DNA of 64,000 bases from Gemmiger formicilis (GCF_018784445.1 NZ_WQOH01000014.1:62001-126000), one strand, 5' to 3'; shown: positions 7,521 through 16,210, counted from the stretch's first letter. The notes: generated by a model from the letters alone, not told the origin. A program made the numbers and translations.

Positions 7521-8909
7521 TTACTTGCTCTCCTTTGCGGCGCGGCGAGCCTTCAGCTCGGTCAGCATCTCAGCAGTCTTCTGCTTGGTCAGGGGGTAGA
7601 CGAAGAACAGGATGGCAACTGCAATGCCGTAGCCCAGGAAGTAGACGCCGGTGTAGCTCTTCCAGATGGCGTTCACAACGCCTGCGGTCTGCACAGCGCC
7701 TGCGGTAACGTTGTAGCCGATGGCACCCAGCACAAAGCTGGACAGGCTGCCGGAAATAGCGCTTGCAAGCTTGCGGAAGAAGGAGTAGGTGGAGTAAACG
7801 ATGCCCTCGTTGCGTTCGCCGGTCTGCAGCTCATGGTAGTCGATGGCGTCGTTGACCATAGCCCAGATCAGCACCTGCATGCCGGAAGCGCCCAGATAGC
7901 AGATACCGTTGATGACGATGAAGGCCACAGGGTTGTGGACGGGGAAGAAGAACAGGATGCCGAACACGATGGCGGCAAAGCCTGCGCCCATGCAGCACCA
8001 CTCCTTCTTGCCGAACTTGTTGGCCAGAGGCTGGGTGATGGCAAAGGACAGCACAGCGTACAGCACGCTCAGCATACCGGAGACAGCCTGAATTTTAACG
8101 TTGCCGAAGAAGTCCTTATACAGGTAGGTGTTCAGACCGTTGACCACGGAAGCACCGATCATGCCGGTCAGGCTGAAGAACATAACGCCCAGCAGAGCCT
8201 TATTGTGAGAGATCTCCTTGAGCACATGCAGGTAGTTCAGCTTTTCGCCCTGCGGACGCTCGGGCACTTCCACGCGCTCCTTGCACCACACGCAGGTGAT
8301 CTGCAGGCACAGCAGACCCAGCAGAGCGCAGATGCAGGCCAGCATCAGGAAGCGGCCGGCCACGGGCTTGTTGTCCACATACAGGAACAGGGGGCCGATC
8401 ATGACCATGACGGTCATGAAGATGGTGCCGCCAAGGCTGCGGTAGCGGGACAGTGCGGTGCGCTGGCTGACATCATCGGTCATCACGCTGGACAGGGTGC
8501 CGAAGGGCACGTTGACGCAGGTGTACAGCGCCTCGTACAGAACGTAGGTGACGAACATGTAGGCCAGACGCAGGCCGTAGTTGATATTGCCTACATTGAC
8601 AAAGCCAAGTATGCACAGCACTGCCATGGGGAAGGAGAAGGCGCGGATCCACGGGATGAACTTGCCGCCCTTGGTGGCCTTACGGGAGTCCACGATGGCA
8701 CCGATGATGGGGTCATTCACGGCGTCCCAGATCTTGGTGATCAGCAGCAGGATACCCACGTGGAAGGGGTTGACCTGCAGGATCAGGGTGTAGAAGATCG
8801 ACAGATACATGGCGCGGTACTGCTCGGTGAAGCAGCAGCCCAGATCACCCAGCGTATAGCCGATCTTGTCCTTCATGGAGAAGGGGCGGATGGTCTTTTT
8901 CTGGTCCAT
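7521..8909 (-). CDS. GPH-family (MelB-like) MFS transporter
   Basis: A 462-residue, roughly 12-helix permease of the glycoside-pentoside-hexuronide:cation symporter family. The family signatures are the N-terminal KIGYTLGDLGCC and KIWDAVNDPIIGAIVDSR. It would import a sugar, glycoside or similar small molecule with Na+ or H+. The ATG is preceded by AAGGAGG. It heads the operon with the esterase and the ene-reductase, so its substrate may be a glycosylated or esterified unsaturated compound; that link is inference. Confidence 0.88.
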   Translation of the reverse strand: MDQKKTIRPFSMKDKIGYTLGDLGCCFTEQYRAMYLSIFYTLILQVNPFHVGILLLITKIWDAVNDPIIGAIVDSRKATKGGKFIPWIRAFSFPMAVLCILGFVNVGNINYGLRLAYMFVTYVLYEALYTCVNVPFGTLSSVMTDDVSQRTALSRYRSLGGTIFMTVMVMIGPLFLYVDNKPVAGRFLMLACICALLGLLCLQITCVWCKERVEVPERPQGEKLNYLHVLKEISHNKALLGVMFFSLTGMIGASVVNGLNTYLYKDFFGNVKIQAVSGMLSVLYAVLSFAITQPLANKFGKKEWCCMGAGFAAIVFGILFFFPVHNPVAFIVINGICYLGASGMQVLIWAMVNDAIDYHELQTGERNEGIVYSTYSFFRKLASAISGSLSSFVLGAIGYNVTAGAVQTAGVVNAIWKSYTGVYFLGYGIAVAILFFVYPLTKQKTAEMLTELKARRAAKESK

Positions 8910-8943
8910 TGTGTTTTATCCTCCTTAAAAACAGTGAAACCAC

Positions 8944-8964
8944 GAGACTTTTCGCACAAGTCTC
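8944..8964 (-). promoter_or_regulatory. Inverted repeat in the operon leader
   Basis: GAGACTT and AAGTCTC flank seven bases in the 5' untranslated region of the transporter mRNA, upstream of its AAGGAGG site. It may be an RNA hairpin or an operator half. Confidence 0.4.
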
Positions 8965-8978
8965 TTTTCTACGTTTTC

Positions 8979-9001
8979 ATTATACGTTGATTTTTCATCA
9001 A
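8979..9001 (-). promoter_or_regulatory. Promoter -10 and palindrome for the transporter-esterase-reductase operon
   Basis: A consensus TATAAT on the minus strand (8979-8984) sits about 70 bases upstream of the transporter ATG. No good -35 box is present at 17 bases. Just upstream is the palindrome TTGAT-N5-ATCAA (8987-9001). A weak -35 with an adjacent palindrome fits activator control, for instance by the divergent AraC protein. Confidence 0.5.
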
Positions 9002-9019
9002 TGCATATCCAAAAAATGA

Positions 9020-9048
9020 TTGAAAACTATCGCAAATTGATGTATTAT
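9020..9048 (+). promoter_or_regulatory. Promoter of the AraC-type regulator gene
   Basis: TTGAAA (9020-9025) and TATTAT (9043-9048) are 17 bases apart. The inverted repeat TTGTAC-N11-GTACAA (9062-9084) follows in the leader and may be an operator. Confidence 0.6.
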
Positions 9049-9123
9049 GCAATTATAACAGTTGTACTTTTCTGTTGTGTACAACAATTTGTTACATATG
9101 ACAGTTTTATGGAGAACTTTTTG

Positions 9124-9954
9124 GTGAATTATACAGTCAAGCGTTACCTTTTTGAGCAGAGCGCCGTCCGGGAATTTTATTCCGGCGCGTATTATGATTT
9201 GTTTCTGGTCATGCGGGGCAGCGGTGTGTTCCGGTGCAGCGAGGTGGTGCTGCCCGCACAGCAGCAGAATCTCATCATCTTCAAGCCCGGTCAGGGCGGC
9301 AGACTGGAATACGCCGGTGCTTACGGCCCGCTGGAACTTATTCGGGTGCAGCTGTCCCCCCAGACGCTGGCGCAGCTTTCGGACGCAGATACCGACCTTG
9401 AAAAAAGCTTCAACGTGGTGCCCTTCCGGCAGGTGGCTGTGCGCCCGGACAGCCAGATCTATATGCTGCTGAAAAACCTTGCCCGGAAGCTGCTGATGCT
9501 CCCGCAGGAGCGCACCCAGTTCGGTGCAGCGGTGTTCGAGCACGGTATTTTGCAAATGTTTGTGGTGCTGGCGCTGCGTGCCTGCATCCATGCGGAGTTC
9601 CACACCGCATCGGTCAGCCGCTACCACCTGATGCTGGACGAGGTGTTTTTGTTTATTCAGGCGCACCTTACCGAGGAACTGACGCTGGAGCGGCTGGAAA
9701 AGGAGTTTTTCGTCTCCCGGGAACATATTGCCCGGGAATTCAAACGCCAGACCGGGCAGACGGTGCACCGCTATATCGTAAAGGCGCGGTTAGACCGCTG
9801 CTGCACCCTCATCGAGCAGGGGCTGCCCATCACCGAGGTGTACAAGACCAGCGGCTTTGGCGGTTACAACCACTTTTTCCGCGCCTTTAAAAAGGAGTAC
9901 GGCATGACCCCCAAGGAGTACTTCCACACCACCCGGCAGGACGCCCGGGGATGA
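9124..9954 (+). CDS. AraC-family transcriptional regulator
   Basis: The C-terminal ~100 residues are a double helix-turn-helix of AraC/XylS type: the first helix pair lies around LTLERLEKEFFVSREHIAREFK and the second around ITEVYKTSGFGGYNHFFRAFKKEYGMTPKEY. The N-terminal part is a cupin-like sensor domain (YDLFLVMRGSGVFRC). I place the start at GTG 9124 because GGAG lies nine bases before it, giving 276 residues; the ATGs at 9001 and 9109 lack a binding site. It is divergent from the transporter-esterase-reductase operon and likely activates it in response to its substrate. Confidence 0.85.
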   Translation: MNYTVKRYLFEQSAVREFYSGAYYDLFLVMRGSGVFRCSEVVLPAQQQNLIIFKPGQGGRLEYAGAYGPLELIRVQLSPQTLAQLSDADTDLEKSFNVVPFRQVAVRPDSQIYMLLKNLARKLLMLPQERTQFGAAVFEHGILQMFVVLALRACIHAEFHTASVSRYHLMLDEVFLFIQAHLTEELTLERLEKEFFVSREHIAREFKRQTGQTVHRYIVKARLDRCCTLIEQGLPITEVYKTSGFGGYNHFFRAFKKEYGMTPKEYFHTTRQDARG

Positions 9955-9992
9955 ATCCGGCAAAAGCAGCGCCGTCTGCGCCTGTGAAAAAA

Positions 9993-10040
9993 GCCGCCCG
10001 GGAAGATCCGCAGATCCTCCCGGGCGGCTTGCTTATCCTA
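9993..10040 (+). terminator. Terminator after the AraC-type gene
   Basis: GCCGCCCGGGA pairs with TCCCGGGCGGC, followed within 12 bases by a T-rich tract. Confidence 0.8.
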
Positions 10041-10089
10041 TTTTTTTTCTTTTACTTGCGGTGGGTGAGGCAGAAGACGCACAAGGGGA

Positions 10090-10118
10090 TTGCAAACAAC
10101 ATGGCATAGTGGTATACT
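10090..10118 (+). promoter_or_regulatory. Promoter of the amino-acid symporter unit
   Basis: TTGCAA (10090-10095) and TATACT (10113-10118) with a 17-base spacer. The transcript would begin about 115 bases before the symporter ATG. Confidence 0.75.
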
Positions 10119-10143
10119 AATCTTGCAGTGATATAAGTCAAAC

Positions 10144-10212
10144 TTGTCACAGTCGGACAAAAAGGCTTGTAAGCCGACAAAAAATGTCGGCGTTGCAGGC
10201 CTTTCTTTTTTT
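10144..10212 (+). promoter_or_regulatory. Attenuator-like leader with alternative hairpins
   Basis: GTCGG at 10152-10156 can pair with CCGAC at 10174-10178, and the same CCGAC can instead pair with GTCGG at 10186-10190. The second choice extends into a long hairpin (10163-10179 with 10185-10202) that runs into a T-rich tract, an intrinsic terminator inside the leader. A small TTGTC/GACAA stem (10144-10160) could also compete. No known riboswitch consensus was recognised. The arrangement predicts premature termination relieved by an unknown signal. Confidence 0.6.
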
Positions 10213-10239
10213 GCGAAAAATCAAAAGCAGAGGGATGCA

Positions 10240-11637
10240 ATGATTCTTGAAACGATTGCGGCTGTCAATACGGCGGTCAACAACTTTGTGTGGGGCATAC
10301 CGGCTATGGTGTGCATCATCGGCGTGGGGCTTCTGCTCAGCGTGCGCACGCACTTTTTGCAGATACGAAAGTTTCCATATGCCATCAAAACGACAATCGG
10401 GCGTATGTTCCGAAAAAAAGATGCCTCCGACGGTACGATGACGCCGTTTCAAGCGGTGTGCACGGCGTTGGCGGGCACGGTGGGTACCGGCAACATTGCG
10501 GGTGTTGCGGGCGCTATCGCCATTGGCGGCCCGGGCGCGGTGTTTTGGATGTGGTGTTCGGCGGTCCTGGGCATGTGTACTAAATTTGCCGAGGTCACGC
10601 TGGCAGTCCACTACCGGGAGCGCAGCGCCGCCGGGGAGTGGGTCGGCGGCCCGATGTACTATATCAAAAACGGCCTGGGCAGGCATTGGCAGTTTTTGGC
10701 GGTGCTCTACTCGCTGTTCGGTGTGCTGACGGTGTTCGGCACCGGCAACGCGACGCAGGTCAACACCATTGTGGCCGCCATTGACACGGCCCTGACGGAG
10801 TTCAACGTTGTGAGCGGCAGTGCGCTGTCCACCTTGAATCTCGTCGTTGGCATCATCGTTGCTATGCTGGTGGCCATGGTGCTGCTGGGAGGCATCAAGC
10901 GCATTGGCAGCGTCAGCGAACGCCTTGTGCCGTTCATGGCGCTGTTCTACATCGTGCTGTCAGTGGGCGTTGTCATCCTGAACATCCAGCGCTTTCCGGC
11001 GGTCATCGAGGCCATCTTCGCGGGGGCCTTCAACCCGGCGGCCTTCACCGGCGGCGTCATCGGAAGTCTCTTCGTCAGTATGCAGAAGGGTGTCTCCCGC
11101 GGTATCTTCTCCAATGAGGCGGGCCTTGGCACCGGCTCCATTGCCCATGCCTGTGCCGACACGAAAAAGCCGGTCAAGCAGGGTGTGTTCGGCATCTTTG
11201 AGGTTTTTGCCGACACCATCGTCATCTGCACGCTGACGGCCATGGTCATCCTGTGCAGCGGTGTCCCTGTCAACTACGGCGCGGCGGCCGGTGCCGAGTT
11301 GACGATCTCCGGCTTCACCACCACCTACGGCGGCTGGGCGTCCATCTTCACGGCGGTGGCGCTGTGCTGCTTTGCGTTCTCCACCATCATTGGCTGGGGC
11401 CTGTACGGCTCGCGCTTCATCGCGTTTTTGTGCCGCAGCGACAAGGTTGTGCGCCCCTTCTTTGTGGTGTACTCCTTCGTGTCCATCCTGGGTGCAACGG
11501 TCGATCTGGGGCTGCTGTGGAGCATTGCCGATACCTTCAACGGCCTTATGAGCATCCCGAACCTCATTGCGCTGCTCCTGCTGTCCGGCACGGTGGTCGA
11601 ACTGACCAAGGACTATTTTGCGAAAGAAAAGGTGTAA
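10240..11637 (+). CDS. Alanine/glycine:cation symporter (AGCS family)
   Basis: A 465-residue membrane transporter of the AlsT/DagA family, which imports alanine or glycine with Na+ or H+. Family-typical segments are the ALAGTVGTGNIAGVAGAIAIGGPGAVFWMW block near residue 80, GGPMYYI, and SRGIFSNEAGLGTGSIAHA near residue 290. The ATG at 10240 is chosen because GAGGG precedes it and because upstream frames would run through the leader terminator. The NhaC gene starts 3 bases after its stop, so Na+ uptake and Na+ extrusion are encoded together. Confidence 0.93.
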   Translation: MILETIAAVNTAVNNFVWGIPAMVCIIGVGLLLSVRTHFLQIRKFPYAIKTTIGRMFRKKDASDGTMTPFQAVCTALAGTVGTGNIAGVAGAIAIGGPGAVFWMWCSAVLGMCTKFAEVTLAVHYRERSAAGEWVGGPMYYIKNGLGRHWQFLAVLYSLFGVLTVFGTGNATQVNTIVAAIDTALTEFNVVSGSALSTLNLVVGIIVAMLVAMVLLGGIKRIGSVSERLVPFMALFYIVLSVGVVILNIQRFPAVIEAIFAGAFNPAAFTGGVIGSLFVSMQKGVSRGIFSNEAGLGTGSIAHACADTKKPVKQGVFGIFEVFADTIVICTLTAMVILCSGVPVNYGAAAGAELTISGFTTTYGGWASIFTAVALCCFAFSTIIGWGLYGSRFIAFLCRSDKVVRPFFVVYSFVSILGATVDLGLLWSIADTFNGLMSIPNLIALLLLSGTVVELTKDYFAKEKV

Positions 11638-11640
11638 AAA

Positions 11641-13149
11641 ATGTTTATTGGAACCTGGTGGTCTCTGATGCCGCCTATCATCGCCATCCTGCTGGCGCTG
11701 CTGACGAAAGAAGTTTACCTCTCGCTGTTTGCGGGCTGTGCGCTGGGGGCGCTGCTGGTGGCGGAGTTCCACCCTTGGCTGGCATTTGACACGCTGTTCA
11801 ACACGATGATCAACAGCGTTGACTTCTCGATTCTGATGTTCATGATCCTGCTGGGCATGGTCGTCATGCTGATGCAGGAATCCGGCGGTACGCGCGCCTA
11901 CGGCGAGTGGGCGGCAAAGAAACTCAAGAGCAAGCGGGCTACCTTGGTGGCAACGTCGCTGCTGGGGGCGCTGATCTTCGTGGACGACTACTTTAACTGT
12001 CTGACCGTCGGCTCGGTCATGCGCCCGGTCACGGACAAATACAAAGTTTCTCGCGCAAAGCTGGCCTACCTCATCGATGCTACCGCTGCACCGGTCTGCA
12101 TCATTGCGCCGATTTCCTCCTGGGCGGCAGCAGTCAACTCCTACGTCCCGGCGGGCAGCGCCATGTCCGGGTTTGAAATGTTCGTGCGCACGATACCGTT
12201 CAACCTCTATGCGCTGCTGACGCTCTACATGGTGTTCTTCACCTCGCTGGTCGGGTTTGACTTTGGCCTGATGAAAAAGCATGAGCGCAACGCCGCCAAT
12301 GGCGACCTCTTCACCTCGGGCGGGGAGGCATTCCAAAACCAGGAGACACACGACCCCACAGAGGGCGGCAAATACGCCAAGGGCAAGGTCATTGACCTGA
12401 TTGCGCCGATGATCGTGATGATTGCAACGGCTATCGGGGCTATGATCTGGACCGGCTACCTGAACGGCGGCACGAACCTTGTGGAGGATTTTGCCAACTG
12501 CTCCTCGTCGGAGTCGCTGGTCTTTGCGGGGCTTATCACGGTGGGGTTCCTGCTGGTGCTCTATCTGCCGCGCCGGGTCATCGGGTTCAAAGATTTCATG
12601 AACTCTGTGCCCGAGGGCGGCAAGCTGATGATGCCCGCTATCCTGATTCTGGTGCTGGCTTGGACGCTGAAAGGCATGACTGACGCGCTGGGCATCGGCG
12701 ATTTTGTGCGCCAGGCCGTCAGCCTGAACGCCGGGCTGATGCGGTTTGTGCCGCTGTTGATTTTCTGCATTGCCATCTTCATTGCGTTTTCCTCCGGCAC
12801 CAGCTGGGGCACGTTTGCCATTCTGGTGCCCATCGTTGTCAATATGTTCAGCGAGACAGACCCCAACATGATGCTCGTGGCCGTAGCCGCTGTGCTGGCG
12901 GGCGCTGTCTGCGGCGACCATATCTCGCCAATCTCCGACACCACCATCATGTCCAGTTCCGGCGCACAGTCCAACCACATCAACCACGTGCAGACCCAGA
13001 TGCAGTATGCCATGGTCGTGGTGGCTGCCTGCGTGCCCGGCTACTTGATTGCGGGCTTTACCGAGAACTGGCTGCTCACCTTGGCCGCATCCCTCGTCAT
13101 CCTGACCGTGATGCTTCTCTGGCTGCGCAAGCGCAGTTTAGCTGAATAA
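11641..13149 (+). CDS. Na+/H+ antiporter, NhaC family
   Basis: The 502-residue membrane protein has a dozen or so predicted helices. NhaC-type signatures include FVDDYFNCLTVGSVMRPVTD near residues 115-135, APISSWAAAVNSYV, SGTSWGTFAILVP and GDHISPISDTTIMSSSG near residue 430. The last is common to NhaC and related antiporters. It probably exports the sodium brought in by the upstream symporter. Confidence 0.9.
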   Translation: MFIGTWWSLMPPIIAILLALLTKEVYLSLFAGCALGALLVAEFHPWLAFDTLFNTMINSVDFSILMFMILLGMVVMLMQESGGTRAYGEWAAKKLKSKRATLVATSLLGALIFVDDYFNCLTVGSVMRPVTDKYKVSRAKLAYLIDATAAPVCIIAPISSWAAAVNSYVPAGSAMSGFEMFVRTIPFNLYALLTLYMVFFTSLVGFDFGLMKKHERNAANGDLFTSGGEAFQNQETHDPTEGGKYAKGKVIDLIAPMIVMIATAIGAMIWTGYLNGGTNLVEDFANCSSSESLVFAGLITVGFLLVLYLPRRVIGFKDFMNSVPEGGKLMMPAILILVLAWTLKGMTDALGIGDFVRQAVSLNAGLMRFVPLLIFCIAIFIAFSSGTSWGTFAILVPIVVNMFSETDPNMMLVAVAAVLAGAVCGDHISPISDTTIMSSSGAQSNHINHVQTQMQYAMVVVAACVPGYLIAGFTENWLLTLAASLVILTVMLLWLRKRSLAE

Positions 13150-13151
13150 AA

Positions 13152-13189
13152 AAAGCAGTGCTTTCAAAATTGAAGGCACTGCTTTTTAT
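13152..13189. terminator. Bidirectional terminator between NhaC and RluA genes
   Basis: AAAAGCAGTGC pairs with GCACTGCTTTT, with A-runs before and T-runs after, so it can serve both converging genes. Confidence 0.85.
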
Positions 13190-13196
13190 TCTGCGT

Positions 13197-13225
13197 GCCC
13201 GGGCGGATTCCATATCCGCCCGGGC
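13197..13225. other. GC-rich 12-bp hairpin downstream of the RluA-type gene
   Basis: GCCCGGGCGGAT pairs perfectly with ATCCGCCCGGGC around a five-base loop. It has no T-run of its own but lies just before the bidirectional terminator when read on the minus strand, and may stabilise the mRNA 3' end. Confidence 0.55.
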
Positions 13226-13229
13226 CGTC

Positions 13230-14138
13230 TTATTTCAACGTTCCATCCACGACCTGCTGGTAATACCACGGCTTCTCGGCGTGGAACACCCGCCCGGCCA
13301 GGTGGGCAAAACGCGGGTCGGAAATCTGTGCAGGGAAGCGCAGCTCCCACGCGCAGAGGGCTTGATACTTGAACCGCAGCTCCCGGTTGGCGGCGTTGCT
13401 GCCGTACTTGGAATCGCCCAAGATCGGGCAGCCGATGTGTGCGAGGTGCGCCCGGATCTGGTGGGTGCGCCCAGTCACAAGCTCGACCTCCAGCAGGGCC
13501 AGCCGTCCGCTGACGGCCAGCGTCTCATACCCGGTGATGACTTCCTTCGCGCCGCCTGCGGTCGTGTCGGTAATGCGCACAATGCCGCGCTCGGCGTCCT
13601 TCAAAAGGTAATCCCGCAGCAGGGCGGCGGGCGGGTTCGGGCGACCGAACGTCACGCAGAGATACCGCTTTTCAATGTCCCGTGCCTTGATGGCGGCGGT
13701 CAAAAATGCCTCGGCGGCGTTGTTTTTTGCCAGCAGCACCAGGCCGCTGGTGCCGGTGTCCAGCCGGTGGCAGAGCACCGCGTGGGTGGCCTTGCCCTCG
13801 GAGGCCAGCTTTGCCTGCACGCGGCGAATCAGCGTGTCGGTGTCTGGCCCATCCACCGCAATGCCTGCAGGTTTGCTGGCGATGATGATATCGTCGTCCT
13901 CATACACAAATACGGCGGCGGGGGTGGGGCGGTTTTCCAGCTGCTCATCGGTCAAAAATAGTTTGATTATGTCTCCGTTCTGTACCCGGGTCGCAAGCGG
14001 CTGCCTTTTGCCGTTCAGCTTGATCTTATTCTCGCGCAGGGCCTTGTTCAGCCGCCCCATGCCTAAGGCGGGAAACTGATCCATCAGGTATTTATCCAGC
14101 CGCACCGGCAGCAGGCTTTTCACGTGCAGTTCTTTCAT
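13230..14138 (-). CDS. RluA-family RNA pseudouridine synthase
   Basis: The 302-residue enzyme has an N-terminal S4 RNA-binding domain (residues ~13-65: RLDKYL...LNGKRQ) and the catalytic motif CHRLDTGTSGLVLLAK near residue 140. Its Asp attacks the uridine. A later RTHQIRAHLAHIGCPILGD block is typical of the family. It would modify rRNA or tRNA uridines, but the target is unknown. Its start overlaps the stop of the upstream membrane-protein gene by four bases. Confidence 0.9.
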   Translation of the reverse strand: MKELHVKSLLPVRLDKYLMDQFPALGMGRLNKALRENKIKLNGKRQPLATRVQNGDIIKLFLTDEQLENRPTPAAVFVYEDDDIIIASKPAGIAVDGPDTDTLIRRVQAKLASEGKATHAVLCHRLDTGTSGLVLLAKNNAAEAFLTAAIKARDIEKRYLCVTFGRPNPPAALLRDYLLKDAERGIVRITDTTAGGAKEVITGYETLAVSGRLALLEVELVTGRTHQIRAHLAHIGCPILGDSKYGSNAANRELRFKYQALCAWELRFPAQISDPRFAHLAGRVFHAEKPWYYQQVVDGTLK

Positions 14139-16084
14139 TTTGTTGTCAGCTCCTCATCCCACAAAATTGTGGCATCGTCAATTTCCAGCGTAACCATCAG
14201 CCAACCGGCGTCATGGTCGTCCACTGCCAGTATCGGGTATTCGCGGCCCCCGGCACACAGGTATGCAGCACCGTCCAGCTTTGCGCGGGCAAAGGGAGAG
14301 TCCATAAAGCAGACTGTCTTTTTGGTGGAATCCAGCACACCGCGGTTCCACAAAGCGTCGGTGTAATCCGCCAGCCGCAGGGGATAGTTTTCATCGTAGG
14401 GCGTGCAGAGTGCATCAAAAGTCTTGCCTTGCAGCCCCGGCGCGATAACGTACCAGCTGGCCGTGCCGTCGGTACTTGTCACCCAGCCGCACCAGGCGGC
14501 ATCTTTTACCGGCTCAACGGCTTGCAAAAATGCACCTTCGGTCGCAAATAAATAGAGAGTATCATTCTGCAAATCGCCGTTCACCAGCGCATCCAGCGCG
14601 GTCTGCCGCTCGGCGGCAAGGGCGGTTTCATCATAGCGGGCGGCGAAGGGGTCGTTCGTGGTCATGTCGTTGTCGGCGGCCCACAGCGCCAGGTGCAGGC
14701 TGTCGGCCTGCATCCCTTCCACGGATTCAAGGTGTGCGTACCGCCCGGAGGCTGTCTGCCAGAAGCTGCTTTGCATCTCGGTAGGAAAAGCGTCCACCGT
14801 TTGCGCGTTCCGCATGGCATCGTGCCGCTGGATGAGCGCGGGGCTTACATCCCACAGCTGCACCATTGCAAACATGGCCACCCAGACTGCTGCCTGGGGC
14901 AGCCGTGCCAGTCCGGTGAACGCCGCCAAAACCAGCAGGTAATACACCGGCCAGAACAGCCGCCCGCCGGAGCGGAACACCGAAAACAGTTTGATAAAGG
15001 AAGCTGGTAACGGCAGCGTGGCCAGCGTAACGCCGTTGGCCGTGATGACGTTGCTCACGGCAAACGCAGTCAGCACCACACAGCAAAGGCAGAGCGCCCA
15101 GTGGCGGCGAAGGTACCCGGCCAACCGCCGCCGCGCCAGCACCAGCGCCACCGGCAGCGCCGCCAGCACGCCCAGCCCCAGGTAGGCAAAAGCGTCATAG
15201 TTGCCGCCCACCTGGTTTTGCGCGGGCAGCAGACGGCTGTACAAAACGCCGTTTACGCCCACCGGGTTCCACAGCGCGTTTAAATTCATGGCAAAATAGC
15301 CGTACAGCGCCTGCCCGCCGCTGGTGGCCGTGCCGTACAAAAGCCCCAGTGCCCAGCCCAGCGCTGCCGTGCAGACCATATTGCTGCCCAGATACACAGC
15401 GGGCCGCAGCCATTGCCGCTTTTGCACGGCGTATTCCAACAGAAGCGCCAGCGTGACGGCGTAGGTCATGGGCAGAAAATAGGGGTGGATGCCCACGGCT
15501 AAAACATTGAGCAAAAACAGCCCCCGCGACGCATACAGCCCCTGCCGCTTACAGACAAAATAGCAGTAGAGCGCTGCCAGCACAAGCCATTGTGCCCCCA
15601 GTGAGGTGTGCCGGAACGCGCGTTCGATCAAAACAGGGCTGGCGGCAAAGACGAGCGACCCCGCCAGCGGGGCAAACAACCCGCCCGCAAACAGCGAACA
15701 CAGCAGCGCCCCAAAACCGCCCTGCAAGGCAAAGCACACCAGCGTGAACCAGCCAAAATACTGGAACGTGCCACCCAGCGCCGCCGCCAGCGGGCGGCAT
15801 AAAGCCGCCAGCAGGGGGATGGAGTCGGTGTAGGCTACGCTGACCCCGCCAGGGTAGTTGACGGCATCCGTCACACCCAGGGGCCAGCCGATGGCGCTGC
15901 GCTTATAAAACAGCCAGCCCGCGTAGTGCTGCTGGATGTCCTTTTCGATATAGCCGCCGCGGCAGAATGCGTCGTTGGCGACGTTCAGCGGCGCGGTGCC
16001 ATACACCAGTAAAAAGATGGCCACCCCCAGCAGGGCACCCAGCAGAAACAGCTGCGCTTTGCGGGATAATTTATGGTTCAGCAT
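14135..16084 (-). CDS. Large membrane protein, DUF6311/GT-C-like
   Basis: A 649-residue protein with an N-terminal helix (KAQLFLLGALLGVAIFLLVYGT), about ten further hydrophobic segments up to residue ~430, and an extracytoplasmic C-terminal domain of about 200 residues. An early loop with acidic residues and the layout suggest a GT-C-like lipid-linked glycosyltransferase, close to DUF6311 proteins; this is inference. The start at 16084 is preferred because GAGGG lies nine bases upstream; GTG at 16102 is possible. It is translationally coupled to the RluA gene. Confidence 0.65.
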   Translation of the reverse strand: MLNHKLSRKAQLFLLGALLGVAIFLLVYGTAPLNVANDAFCRGGYIEKDIQQHYAGWLFYKRSAIGWPLGVTDAVNYPGGVSVAYTDSIPLLAALCRPLAAALGGTFQYFGWFTLVCFALQGGFGALLCSLFAGGLFAPLAGSLVFAASPVLIERAFRHTSLGAQWLVLAALYCYFVCKRQGLYASRGLFLLNVLAVGIHPYFLPMTYAVTLALLLEYAVQKRQWLRPAVYLGSNMVCTAALGWALGLLYGTATSGGQALYGYFAMNLNALWNPVGVNGVLYSRLLPAQNQVGGNYDAFAYLGLGVLAALPVALVLARRRLAGYLRRHWALCLCCVVLTAFAVSNVITANGVTLATLPLPASFIKLFSVFRSGGRLFWPVYYLLVLAAFTGLARLPQAAVWVAMFAMVQLWDVSPALIQRHDAMRNAQTVDAFPTEMQSSFWQTASGRYAHLESVEGMQADSLHLALWAADNDMTTNDPFAARYDETALAAERQTALDALVNGDLQNDTLYLFATEGAFLQAVEPVKDAAWCGWVTSTDGTASWYVIAPGLQGKTFDALCTPYDENYPLRLADYTDALWNRGVLDSTKKTVCFMDSPFARAKLDGAAYLCAGGREYPILAVDDHDAGWLMVTLEIDDATILWDEELTTK

Positions 16085-16100
16085 ATAGCCCATCCCTCGC

Positions 16101-16145
16101 ACTAAAAAACAAAAGTCTAACCGACCGGACGGAAGGTTAGACTTT
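16101..16145 (-). terminator. Original terminator of the tRNA-Leu gene
   Basis: On the minus strand AAAGTCTAACC pairs with GGTTAGACTTT and is followed by a TTGTTTTTT tract. It sits 9 bases beyond the displaced 3' half of tRNA-Leu, consistent with it having been the tRNA terminator before the element inserted. Confidence 0.75.
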
Positions 16146-16154
16146 ACGAGGAAA

Positions 16155-16210
16155 TGCCGCTGACCGGGATCGAACCGGTACGGTATCGCTACCGAGGGAT
16201 TTTAAGTCCC
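16155..16210 (-). pseudogene. Displaced 3' half of tRNA-Leu (distal attachment-site remnant)
   Basis: The minus strand reads the anticodon arm GGGACTTAAAATCCC, a variable arm, a T-arm with GGTTCGATCC and the acceptor strand CAGCGGC plus A. It is the 3' two thirds of a tRNA-Leu(TAA) with no matching 5' part. The 18 bases CGAGGGATTTTAAGTCCC (16193-16210) are identical to the intact tRNA at 21578-21595, while T-arm and variable arm differ. That is expected when an element replaces the 3' half of the gene with its own version. Confidence 0.85.

Noticed and set aside
10119-10239. A glycine riboswitch before the alanine/glycine symporter
   Set aside because: None of the conserved glycine-aptamer stretches are visible and the leader is too short for a tandem aptamer.
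10144-10239. An upstream TTG start that lengthens the symporter by 32 residues
   Set aside because: The extension would translate the leader terminator, lacks a binding site, and is not part of the conserved protein.
16155-16210. A second functional tRNA-Leu
   Set aside because: The D-arm and 5' acceptor strand are missing, so it is only the displaced 3' part.
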